This document shows, one piece after another, positions 6,562 to 18,543 of a stretch of 64,000 nucleotides of DNA (positions are counted from its first letter, which is position 1; each line of letters opens with the position of its first letter). This DNA is from Micromonospora sp. M71_S20. Its GTDB lineage: Bacteria > Actinomycetota > Actinomycetes > Mycobacteriales > Micromonosporaceae. The position numbers and the translations under genes are program-made. The DNA lies in the NCBI RefSeq assembly GCF_003664255.1, contig NZ_RCCV01000002.1, positions 622,501-686,500 on the forward strand. Reading direction: 5' to 3'. Under the pieces are notes generated by a model, which searched no databases, had not been told where the DNA came from, and saw only the letters and a program-made list of their open reading frames with translations.

Positions 6562-9147
6562 GTGCGTAACGTGCCGGACATGGCCTTTCGGACCTGGGGC
6601 AGACTGCTGCTCACCGCGCTCGGGGTGAGCCTGCTGGCCGGGGCCGGTCAGCTCGGCATCGCCTTCGGCTTCGGCATCGTCCGGCTCTCCGGCACCTTCA
6701 CCGGCGCCACCGTCAACCAGTGGCCGGCCCAGCTCGTCTGGGCGGGCTGGTTCGCGGCGAACGCCGCCGTGGTGGGCGCGGTGCTCACCGAGCGCCTGGC
6801 CCGCCGCGACGGAGGGCTGGCCGGCACCGGGCGCCTGCTCGCCGTCGCCGGCGCCGCCGCGCTGGGCGCCACCGTCGTCGCGCCGCTCTGCATGCAGCCG
6901 GCCAGAGCGGCCGAACTCGTCTCGATGGACCCGGTCTGGGCCGTCGGCATCTGCGCGGTCCTCGGTGCGCTGGTCGGCGCGGGCGCCGCCCTCGCTGTGC
7001 TGCTCAAGCCGCCGGTGGGATGGAACGTGGCGGCGATCGTGGGCGCGATCTGGCTGCTGGCGCTGGTCTCGGTGGCGCCGTCGCTGGTCTCGACCGGGCC
7101 GCTGGACACCGTACGACTGGGGGTGCTGGAGCCGGCGTCCCTCGACGCCGGCGCGGTGCAGGGGCTGGCCCTGGTGGTCCTGCCGCTGGTGGCGCTGCTG
7201 GCCGGCGCGGCAACCGGCGGGCTGGCCCGGTGGCGGGGACATCCGCCGCTGGTCAGCGGCGCGACGGGGGTGGCGGGACCGGTGCTGGTCGCGTTCGCCT
7301 ACCTGACCGCCGGCCCGGGCGACACCGCCGACCGCTACCAACTCACGCCGTACTACGCGGCGCTGCTCGCGGTGGCCGCCGGCGCGCTCGGGTCGGCCGC
7401 AGCCGCGCTGCTGCGCTGGCCTCTCGTCACGCGCACCGCCCCCACCGGGGCCATCGAGCCGACCGACATCCTCCGGCCGCTGCCCACCGGCCCGGCCCTG
7501 CCGCGGACCCCGGCGTCCACCGGCGACGACGAGCCGGAGACGGTCGACCTGGCCAACGCCGCCCCGGTCGTCGCCAACCAGGCCGGCGGTACGGGCTCCG
7601 GCGCGGTCATCGCCGCCAGCGGCGACGGCCCGGCGCCCCGGGTTGTTCCGCCGCACTGGGACTGGCCCGCCGACGGAGGGACCGTCCCGGCTCCCGCCGC
7701 CGACGCCCGGACGGGCGCGGATCCCGAATGGACGGCCGAGTCGCCGGCCTCGGCTCCCGGGTGGACAGCCGAGTCACCGGCCTCAACTCCCGGCGACCTG
7801 CCCACAGTCGACCGTCCGCTCGAACCGGAGCCCACCCCCACGCAGGACAGCACCGACGAGCACGCCCCGATCACCTCGGTCGCACCGGCTGCACCGACCG
7901 TCCCGGCCACCCCGGTCGCCGACGAGGCGCCGCCAGCCGGGAAGACGACGCCCGACGCGCAGCCCGCCGGGAAGGTGGTGCCCGCTGGAGTGCCGACCGA
8001 GGGACCGGCGCCCGCCGGAAAGCCGACCGAGGAAGCGAGGCCCGCCGGAGAGCCGACCGAGAGGGCGAGGCCCGGCGCGCAGCCCGCCGCGGCGGCGACG
8101 CCCGCGGGACAGCCGGCAGAAGCGGTCGCCGAACAGCAGGCCGTCCCGAGCGCGCCCAAGCCCCGCCGCACCCGTAAGCCACGGTCGACGCGTCAGCCGG
8201 CCGCCACGGTGGCACCGGAGGCTGCGGGTCCGACGCCCGACGCGACGGGCAACCCGGTGACCGGGCCCACCGCGCCGGTCACGGCGGTGTCGTCGCCATC
8301 CCCGGCCGCCCCGGACGCCCCCGCCGCGCTCGGCACCACGACCAGCACGACCGCACCCGGCACGACGGCCAACACCCGGCCCGGTCCCCCGGCCGAAGCC
8401 GCGCCCGACACCACGACCGGCCCTCAATCCGACGCCACGACCGGAACCGGGCCCCACACGACCGGCCTCCAACCCGGTCCCACGGCCGAAGCCGCGCCCG
8501 GCATCACGGCCGGAGCGGACCACGGTGCGTCGGGGTCGGACGGCAGCGGACCGCGCGCGGTGCCGCTCTTCGCGGCGGGCGGCGAGGCGGCTCCCCGCCG
8601 GGCCGTCGAGCCGGACGCCGGCACCACGCCCCCGTCCGCCCCGGCGTGGCCGGCACCACCCCGGCCCCAGGCCGACGGCACCGCCGAGGCGGCACAGCCG
8701 GCCACAGAACCCGCGCCCGACGCGACGCCCCGACCCCGCCACCGGGCCCCGATGCCCGACCTGGCCCGGGCCGCGAACTGGGAGGCGCTCGCCACCGCAC
8801 GACGGGGCGGCCCCGTCCCGGCGCCCGCCGAGCCCGCGCCGGAGAACGGCATCCCCGCCGCCCGGGCGGAGGCACCGTCGCCCGGTTCCCCGTCGCCCGG
8901 TTCCCCGTCGCCCGCCGAGGCCGAGCAGCCCACCGGGCGGAATCGGGGCCGGCTGGGCCTGTTCCGCCGTAACCGGCCCCGGTCCGAGGACGCCTCGGCC
9001 GACCGGGAGTCCGAGCCGCTGCCGGCGCAGGACGAGGAGTACGTGGACTGGGTCACCGGCCTGAGCAAGCCCGTCCCGGACAACGAGCCCGAGCAGGAGA
9101 GCGGCCGGCGGTCGTTGCGCTCCACCGGCCGCCACCACCGCGACTGA
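6562..9147 (+). CDS. Polytopic membrane protein with very long Pro/Ala/Thr-rich cytoplasmic tail
   Basis: Up to 861 residues. The first ~290 residues hold about eight hydrophobic segments (for example GRLLLTALGVSLLAGAGQL and LALVVLPLVALLAGAATGGL). The remaining ~570 are low-complexity Pro/Ala/Thr/Glu with degenerate repeats of the type PAGKPTEEARPAGEPTE (about 7930-8120) and a short SPGSP repeat, ending in a basic/acidic tail with ENGIPAARAEAP and EEYVDWVTGLSKP. No catalytic motif was recognised. GTG 6562, GTG 6571 and ATG 6580 are all possible starts and none has a good Shine-Dalgarno. Function unknown; a cell-envelope role is a guess from topology. Confidence 0.7.
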   Translation: MRNVPDMAFRTWGRLLLTALGVSLLAGAGQLGIAFGFGIVRLSGTFTGATVNQWPAQLVWAGWFAANAAVVGAVLTERLARRDGGLAGTGRLLAVAGAAALGATVVAPLCMQPARAAELVSMDPVWAVGICAVLGALVGAGAALAVLLKPPVGWNVAAIVGAIWLLALVSVAPSLVSTGPLDTVRLGVLEPASLDAGAVQGLALVVLPLVALLAGAATGGLARWRGHPPLVSGATGVAGPVLVAFAYLTAGPGDTADRYQLTPYYAALLAVAAGALGSAAAALLRWPLVTRTAPTGAIEPTDILRPLPTGPALPRTPASTGDDEPETVDLANAAPVVANQAGGTGSGAVIAASGDGPAPRVVPPHWDWPADGGTVPAPAADARTGADPEWTAESPASAPGWTAESPASTPGDLPTVDRPLEPEPTPTQDSTDEHAPITSVAPAAPTVPATPVADEAPPAGKTTPDAQPAGKVVPAGVPTEGPAPAGKPTEEARPAGEPTERARPGAQPAAAATPAGQPAEAVAEQQAVPSAPKPRRTRKPRSTRQPAATVAPEAAGPTPDATGNPVTGPTAPVTAVSSPSPAAPDAPAALGTTTSTTAPGTTANTRPGPPAEAAPDTTTGPQSDATTGTGPHTTGLQPGPTAEAAPGITAGADHGASGSDGSGPRAVPLFAAGGEAAPRRAVEPDAGTTPPSAPAWPAPPRPQADGTAEAAQPATEPAPDATPRPRHRAPMPDLARAANWEALATARRGGPVPAPAEPAPENGIPAARAEAPSPGSPSPGSPSPAEAEQPTGRNRGRLGLFRRNRPRSEDASADRESEPLPAQDEEYVDWVTGLSKPVPDNEPEQESGRRSLRSTGRHHRD
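8878..8914 (+). repeat. 15-bp tandem repeat in the Pro/Ala-rich coding tail
   Basis: Two exact copies and a partial third of TCGCCCGGTTCCCCG, encoding Ser-Pro-Gly-Ser-Pro units in frame. A candidate site for repeat-number variation. Confidence 0.8.
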
Positions 9148-9210
9148 CCCGACCGGCCCACGCCCGCCCCGCCCCGGACGACCGGAGCCGGAGCAGGCGT
9201 CCGCCGTTGC

Positions 9211-9301
9211 GAACCTCCGCCCTCCCGAACCTCCGCCCTCCAGAACGTCCGCCCTCCCGGGCGCCGACCCGGACGGGCATCGGCTCGGACGGGCATCGGC
9301 T
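9211..9301. repeat. Two adjacent 16-bp tandem repeat arrays in the thiC 3' intergenic region
   Basis: Three near-identical 16-mers (GAACCTCCGCCCTCCC type) at 9211-9258, then two exact 16-mers (CGGACGGGCATCGGCT) at 9270-9301 plus a partial third. They fill most of the gap between the stop of the plus-strand membrane protein (9147) and the thiC stop (9322, minus). Confidence 0.8.
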
Positions 9302-9321
9302 CGGACGCGCGGTCGCGCTGC

Positions 9322-13464
<4,143 letters not shown>

Positions 13465-13474
<10 letters not shown>

Positions 13475-14574
13475 GTGTGCTCCTTCTCGGGTGCGGACGG
13501 GTCGTGCCCGAACCGGGCCGGGGTGAAGGGGGCGAGCAGGGGGTCCGCCGCACCCGTGACGACCAGCTCGGCGATCAGGTCGGCGGTGACCGGGGTGAGC
13601 ACGATGCCGTGCCGGTGGTGCCCGGTGGCGGCGAGCACGCCGGGCCGGCCGGGCAGGGGGCCGAGGATCGGGGCGTTGTCGGGGGTGCCGGGGCGCAGGC
13701 CGGCAAGGATCTCGACCAGGTCGTACTCGGTCAGCTCGGGCAGCAGGTCGACGGCGGCGCGCAGCAGGCGCAGCACCGCCCCGGCGGACACGTCGGTGTC
13801 GGAGCGCTCCTCGACGGTCGCGCCCACCACCACCTCCCCGTCGTCGCGGGGGACTAGGTAGACGTGCTCGCCGTCGACGTACCCCCGGATGACGTGCCGG
13901 AAGCCCGGCGCGGCGCCGCCGGGCGCGCGGAGCCGGACCACCTGCCCCTTCACCGGCCGCACCGGCAGCCCGGTCAGGGCCGCCGCGCCGCAGCCGGCCG
14001 CGACCACCGTGACGTCGGCGTCCACGTCGGACAGGAAGCACACGGCGGCGGGTACCAGCGTGGCGCCGGCCCGCTCGGCGGCCGTGCGCAGCGCGGGCAC
14101 CAACCGGCGCGGGTCGACCTGGTGGTCCGTGGCGGCGAGCGCGCCGCCGCGCACCCGGGGCGCCAGCGCCGGCTCGCGGTCCCGCAGCGCCGACGGGCGC
14201 AGCGGCGTCACCGGCAGCCCGATCCCCTGCTGGTACGCCCACAGCCGGCGCACCTCGGCCAGGTCGTCGGCGGTGAGCCCGACCATCAGCGTGCCCTCGC
14301 TCCGGTAGCCGACGTCCACACCGGTGGCGGCGGTCAGTTCGGCGGCGAAGGCCGGCCAGCGGGCGGCGGAGGCGGTCAGCAGCCCGGTCAGCTCATGCTC
14401 GCCGAAGTACGCCTCGGCGACCGGGGCGAGCATGCCGGCGGCGACGTGGGACGCGCCGGATCCCGGGGCGGGGTCGTGCACGACGACGCGCAGTCCGCGC
14501 TGCGCGCAGCGCCAGGCGATCGCCAGCCCGACCGGTCCCGCCCCCACCACGGCGACATCCGGTCGGTTCAGCAC
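13465..14574 (-). CDS. thiO: Glycine oxidase ThiO
   Basis: 369-residue FAD-dependent amine oxidase (DAO family) that turns glycine into dehydroglycine for ThiG. The FAD-binding VAVVGAGPVGLAIAWRCAQRG opens the protein and the C-terminal ATGHHRHGIVLTPVTADL is the family's second FAD contact. The presence of ThiO means this organism uses the aerobic route rather than ThiH. GTG start at 14572-14574 overlaps the thiE stop by seven bases. Confidence 0.95.
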
Positions 14575-15194
14575 CCCAGTGCTCCCAGCAGCTCCGCCGT
14601 CGCCCGGGCCGGATCCGCCGCCCCGGAGAGGGCCCCCACCACCGCCACCCCGTACGCCCCGGCGGCCAGCAGCGCGGGCACCCTCGCGGCGGTCACCCCG
14701 CCGATCGCGACGACCGGCACGTCCACGGCGTCGGCGACGGCGCGTACCCCCGCCGGGCCGATCGGCGCCGGCAGCCCCGTCTTGGTGCCGGTGGCGTGGC
14801 AGGGGCCCACGCCCAGGTAGCTGGCCCCGGCGGCGACCGCCTCGGCGGCCGTCCCCGGCTCCCGGGCGGTCGCGCCGAGCACGGCAGTCGCGCCGAGCAC
14901 CCGGCGGGCCGCCCCGACCGGCAGGTCGTCCGCGCCGACGTGCCCACCGGCTGCGCCCACGGCCAGCGCCACGTGCAGCAGGTCGTTCACCAGGCAGGTG
15001 GCGTCGTACCGGGCGCAGAGCGCGACCACCCGGCGGGCCAGGTCGTACGCCTCCCGGTCCGTGGCGTCGTCGGTCACCCGGACCTGCACGACCAGTTCCG
15101 CGCGGGCCACCGGGAGGGCGGCCCGCAGCACGGCGAGCGGATCCCGCCCGGGTCGGGTGTCGGTGATGAGATGCAGTCGCCCGAGGGACGGCAC
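14568..15194 (-). CDS. thiE: Thiamin phosphate synthase ThiE
   Basis: 208-residue enzyme joining HMP-PP and thiazole phosphate into thiamin phosphate. The metal and phosphate site residues are visible: LVNDLLHVA (Asn-Asp), GADDLP (Asp), GVGPCHATGTKTG (Thr, Thr, Lys) and VVAIGGV. The usual Gln-x-Arg-x-Lys pyrophosphate motif reads QVRVT, so the Lys is replaced by Thr. The GTG at 15192-15194 has GGAGG 9 bases upstream, directly after the TPP riboswitch. First gene of the thi operon. Confidence 0.9.
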   Translation of the reverse strand: MPSLGRLHLITDTRPGRDPLAVLRAALPVARAELVVQVRVTDDATDREAYDLARRVVALCARYDATCLVNDLLHVALAVGAAGGHVGADDLPVGAARRVLGATAVLGATAREPGTAAEAVAAGASYLGVGPCHATGTKTGLPAPIGPAGVRAVADAVDVPVVAIGGVTAARVPALLAAGAYGVAVVGALSGAADPARATAELLGALGC

Positions 15195-15202
15195 GGCAAC
15201 AC

Positions 15203-15297
15203 TCCTCCCTGCGCCGGCATTACCCGGATCAGGTTCGACGGTCGGGGGCTCACAGCCCCCCTCTCAGCCCGGTGTACCGGGCTCCCGTGGGTCACTT
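15203..15297 (-). promoter_or_regulatory. TPP riboswitch (THI element) heading the thi operon
   Basis: On the minus strand the element reads from GACCCACGGGAGCCC through GGGCTGAGAG, a variable P3 arm, then GAACCTGATCCGGG and TAATGCCGGCGCAGGGA. These are the conserved blocks of the thiamin pyrophosphate aptamer. The 3' side of P1 runs directly into the GGAGG ribosome-binding site of thiE, so control by masking the ribosome-binding site is likely. It should repress all seven downstream thi genes when TPP is abundant. Confidence 0.95.
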
Positions 15298-15419
15298 GCG
15301 GGTGTCACCGTACGACGGATCGCCGGATCCGCCAAGGTCGAGCCGCGGATTTCACACCGACAGCTCGAACCCGAGGGACGGGACGGCGCGTGACCGTCCC
15401 GTCACGCGATGCTGTCCGG

Positions 15420-16355
15420 ATGCCCTCCGCCGCCCGGGTACCGCCCCGCCTCGCCTTCCTGCCGTTCCGGGCCAGCACCGCCATCGCCGAAGGACTCCTG
15501 AGCCGCGCCATGCTGCGCGGGCCGACCTGGCAACGCCTCCTCCCGGACGTGTACGTGCACCGGGACGCGCTGCGCGCACCGGACCATCGGCTCTGGTGTG
15601 ATGCGGTCGCCCTGCTCCTGCCCGCAGGCGCCGCGATCGCCGGGATGAGCGCCGCGTACCTGTGGGGCGTCGACCTTCTGGCCCGCGACGCTCCGGTCAG
15701 CGTCCTCCTTCCTCGCTCGGCGCGGCTGCGTCCGCATCCCCGGCTGTCCGCCACCCGTTCGAACCTGCCGGAAAGCGATCTGACCAGCTTCGGAGGCCTA
15801 CCGGTCACCACGCCGCTACGAACGGCGTTCGACCTCGGGCGACAGGCGCCGCGCCCCGAGGCCCTCGTCGCCGTCGACGCACTGCTGCACCGCCGGGTGG
15901 TCAAGCTGCCGGCCCTGCGGGCATTCGCCGACGCTCGTCCCCGCTGGCCCGGGCTGCCGCTGCTGCGGGAGGTGCTGGCGCTGGCCGAGCCCCTGAGTGA
16001 GTCCCCGATGGAGACCCGGTTACGGCTCCTCCTCCTCCTCGACGCCGGGCTTCCCCCGTTCACGGCGCAGCACGACGTGCTCGACGCCCGAGGACGGTTC
16101 GTCGGTCGGGTGGACCTGGCCTCGCCCGCCCTGCGCGTCGCGGTCGAGTACGACGGCGACCACCACCGCGAGCGTGCCCACTTCCGCCAGGACGTCGCCC
16201 GGCTTAACGCGCTGCGCGCGGCCGGCTGGATCGTCCTGCGCTTCACCGCCGACGACGTGCTCCGGCACCGGGCCCGGACGGTACGCCTCGTCGCCACCGC
16301 CCTGCACGAACGCGCCGACGAGCGGAACGTCAGGGCTGTCATCCGCCCCCGGTGA
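15420..16355 (+). CDS. DUF559-domain protein (Vsr/PD-(D/E)XK endonuclease-like) with AbiEi-type N-terminus
   Basis: 311 residues. The N-terminal half (AIAEGLLSRAMLRGPTWQRL, LWCDAVALLLPAGAAIAGMSAAYLWG) resembles the winged-helix and following region of actinobacterial AbiEi-like antitoxin proteins. The C-terminal half is DUF559: METRLRLLLLL, VGRVDLA, VAVEYDGDHH and a QDVARLNALRAAGW helix, giving the E...D...ExD arrangement of PD-(D/E)XK nucleases. Activity is unproven for this family. ATG 15420 is used; a GTG at 15390 with GAGGGA upstream is an alternative. The stop lies inside an 18-bp palindrome. Confidence 0.78.
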   Translation: MPSAARVPPRLAFLPFRASTAIAEGLLSRAMLRGPTWQRLLPDVYVHRDALRAPDHRLWCDAVALLLPAGAAIAGMSAAYLWGVDLLARDAPVSVLLPRSARLRPHPRLSATRSNLPESDLTSFGGLPVTTPLRTAFDLGRQAPRPEALVAVDALLHRRVVKLPALRAFADARPRWPGLPLLREVLALAEPLSESPMETRLRLLLLLDAGLPPFTAQHDVLDARGRFVGRVDLASPALRVAVEYDGDHHRERAHFRQDVARLNALRAAGWIVLRFTADDVLRHRARTVRLVATALHERADERNVRAVIRPR

Positions 16356-16370
16356 CAGCCCTGACGTTCC
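16324..16370. repeat. 18-bp perfect palindrome overlapping the DUF559 stop codon
   Basis: Arms 16324-16341 and 16353-16370 are exact complements around an 11-base loop; the stop codon 16353-16355 is part of the right arm. It can act as a terminator, but its length and perfection, and its reach into the last codons, are unusual. Confidence 0.85.
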
Positions 16371-16504
16371 ACCCGGCGGTGCAAGCCGGCTCCGGCGGGT
16401 GACAGGCGGGAGGTCCACCCGGCACACGCCGCGACCGGCCACCCCGCGCAGGTGCGCCGGCCACGGGACACCTGGGAAGGCAGCCCGCGGGCGGGCGGCG
16501 GGAA

Positions 16505-16561
16505 CGGGTGGAACACCAGGGCTGCTTCCCCGGGCCGGAGACATGCGTGGTGTTCCACCCG
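16505..16561. repeat. 14-bp palindrome with 29-base spacer downstream of DUF559
   Basis: Arms 16505-16518 and 16548-16561 (CGGGTGGAACACCA and its complement) flank a GC-rich spacer. Together with a weaker inverted repeat at about 16371-16402 (CACCCG...CGGGTG), the 16356-16607 gap holds a run of palindromes and no supported gene. It may include the terminator of the minus-strand aldo/keto reductase. Confidence 0.7.
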
Positions 16562-16607
16562 TGGAGGCCCGGCCCCGGCCCGGACAAGGCAGGGCGGGCA
16601 CGTCCCG

Positions 16608-17561
16608 TCAGAGGGCGGCGCGCAGGGCTTCGAGGTCCTCGTCGTTGGGCTGCCAGGTGCCCGCCGCCGCGTTGGCGCGTACCTGCTCGGGCGTGGTGGC
16701 GCCGGCGATCACAGAGGTCACCGCGAGCTGGGCGGCCAGCCCGCCGATCGCCACCTGGAGCATCGACAGCCCCCGCTCGGCGGCGTACGACTCGATCGCC
16801 TCGATGGTGTCCCAGTCGGCGGCGGCGAGTCGCTGGGCGTACCGGCCGCCACCGGCGAGGCGGCTGCCGGCCGGCGGGGCCTCGTTGCGCTTGTACTTGC
16901 CGGTGAGCAGCCCGTTGGCCAGCGGGAAGAACGGCAGCAGCCCGAGGCCGAAGCGCCCGCACGCCGGCACCACCTCGGCCTCGACGCCGCGCTCCAGCAG
17001 GCTGTAGTGGTTCTGTGCGCTGATGAACCGGGACCGGCCGTTCGACGAGGCCACCCAGTCCGCGTCGGCGATCTGCCAGCCGGCGAAGTTGGAGTTGCCC
17101 AGGTAGCGGACCTTGCCGGCCCGGACGAGGTCGTCGAGCGCGGCGAGCGTCTCGTCGATCGGGGTGCCCGGGTCGGGCTCGTGCATCTGGTACAGGTCGA
17201 TGTGGTCGGTGCCGAGCCGGCGCAGCGACGCCTCCACCGCCCGGGCGATGTAGCGACGGGCGCCCCGGGCGCCGAAGTCGGGGCCGTTCATGCCGTTCAT
17301 GTCCATGCCGAACTTGGTGGCCACCACGACGTCGTCGCGCCGGCCCTTGAGCGCCTGGCCCAGCAGTTCCTCGGAGCCGCCCTGCGGCTCCCCGTAGATG
17401 TCGGCGGTGTCGAAGAAGTTGATCCCGGCGTCGAGCGCGGCGTCGACCACCGCCCGGGTGCCGTCGAGGTCGAGCTTGCGGCCGAAGTTGTTGCAGCCGA
17501 TGCCGACCACGGACACCACGAGCCCGGAGTCGCCCAACCGGCGGTAGGTCATCTCAGTCAC
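16608..17561 (-). CDS. Aldo/keto reductase
   Basis: 317-residue NADPH-dependent (beta/alpha)8 oxidoreductase with the full catalytic tetrad visible: Asp51 and Tyr56 in FFDTADIYG, Lys83 in VVATKFG and His127 in LYQMHEPD. The C-terminal SVIAGATTPEQVRANAAAG is the cofactor phosphate contact. GTG 17561 is preferred for GGTGGA upstream; ATG 17552 is an alternative. Physiological substrate unknown; no operon partners are evident. Confidence 0.9.
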   Translation of the reverse strand: MTEMTYRRLGDSGLVVSVVGIGCNNFGRKLDLDGTRAVVDAALDAGINFFDTADIYGEPQGGSEELLGQALKGRRDDVVVATKFGMDMNGMNGPDFGARGARRYIARAVEASLRRLGTDHIDLYQMHEPDPGTPIDETLAALDDLVRAGKVRYLGNSNFAGWQIADADWVASSNGRSRFISAQNHYSLLERGVEAEVVPACGRFGLGLLPFFPLANGLLTGKYKRNEAPPAGSRLAGGGRYAQRLAAADWDTIEAIESYAAERGLSMLQVAIGGLAAQLAVTSVIAGATTPEQVRANAAAGTWQPNDEDLEALRAAL

Positions 17562-17745
17562 GAGATCCACCCTATGCCGGCCGCCGGGCGCACGCTGCGG
17601 ACCGCGCAGCCCACCACACGCACGGACCGCGAAGCCGAACCAGGCCCCGCGGACGGCAGGACCCAAGCACGACCCCACGCACCCGCGGACCACGCAGGAA
17701 CCACGCGCACCGACGGCGGAGCCGCCCGGCGTACGTCGCGGACCG

Positions 17746-18543
17746 TCAGTCGAGCACGTCGGCGACGAGCCGGCGGGCGGCGGCGAGCGTGCCGGCCAGC
17801 TCGTCCGGCGTGTGCCCGACCGCGCCGAGCAGCGCCTGCGCCCGCCGGGCGAAGTCGGGCGGCGCGCCGGGCAGCCGCCCCGCGGCGGCGATCATGCCCT
17901 TCTCGTTGACCAGCCACCGCCCCGCCCGGGCGTGCAGCACCTGGGTGAGTACCCCGATCGCCCGGAACAGGCAGCCGGCCACGTACCCGCCGTCGCCGGC
18001 CACGGCGGCCTTGGCCGCGCCGTCGACCAGGAACCGGGCCTCCCACCCGCCGGCGGTGAGGGCCTCGGCCAGGGCCGGCGGGTACGCGCGGGTCTCCTCC
18101 CGCAGCGCGGTCAGCTCACCGGTCGGGTCGCCGAGCACGCGGCAGAGCGCCACCTCGCCGGCGTAGGCGGACGAGTAGAAACCGAGCGGGTGCCCGGCCT
18201 GCACGCCGATCTCGTACCGGCCGGCCCGGCAGTCGGCCCAGATCCGGTGCACCCGGTCGAGGTCACGGTAGATCCAGTCGACCGCCGCCCCGCCGACGCG
18301 CAGCCATCCGCCGCCGTCGACCCACGGCCCCCAGCCGCCGGGCGGGGTCAGCTCGACCGCCTCGTCGGCGACGGTCGCGGCGACGGCGCGCAGGCCCGGC
18401 ACGTCAAGCTCGCCCCGGTAGTAGAGGCCGAGGTCCCAGTCGGAGTCGGGCCGGTGCTCGCCCCGGGCCCGGCTGCCGCCGAGGGCGACGGCGACGACCC
18501 CGCCGACCGCGCAGAGGCGGTCGGCCAGGTCGGCGGGGATCAC
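17746..18543 (-). CDS. Nucleotidyltransferase-fold protein
   Basis: 265 residues with an N-terminal nucleotidyltransferase (pol-beta-like) motif: ALGGSRARG, then DSDWDLGLYY supplying the two metal-binding aspartates; WIYRDLDRV may hold the third. The C-terminal half is helical. The family includes aminoglycoside and lincosamide nucleotidyltransferases, and also toxin-like and uncharacterised members, so the substrate is open. The GTG at 18541-18543 overlaps the ABC-F stop by four bases (GTGA), so the two proteins are translationally coupled. Confidence 0.8.
   Translation of the reverse strand: MIPADLADRLCAVGGVVAVALGGSRARGEHRPDSDWDLGLYYRGELDVPGLRAVAATVADEAVELTPPGGWGPWVDGGGWLRVGGAAVDWIYRDLDRVHRIWADCRAGRYEIGVQAGHPLGFYSSAYAGEVALCRVLGDPTGELTALREETRAYPPALAEALTAGGWEARFLVDGAAKAAVAGDGGYVAGCLFRAIGVLTQVLHARAGRWLVNEKGMIAAAGRLPGAPPDFARRAQALLGAVGHTPDELAGTLAAARRLVADVLD

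Noticed and set aside
16356..16607. Phage attachment site or transposon end
   Set aside because: Palindromes only; no integrase, transposase, target duplication or tRNA nearby.
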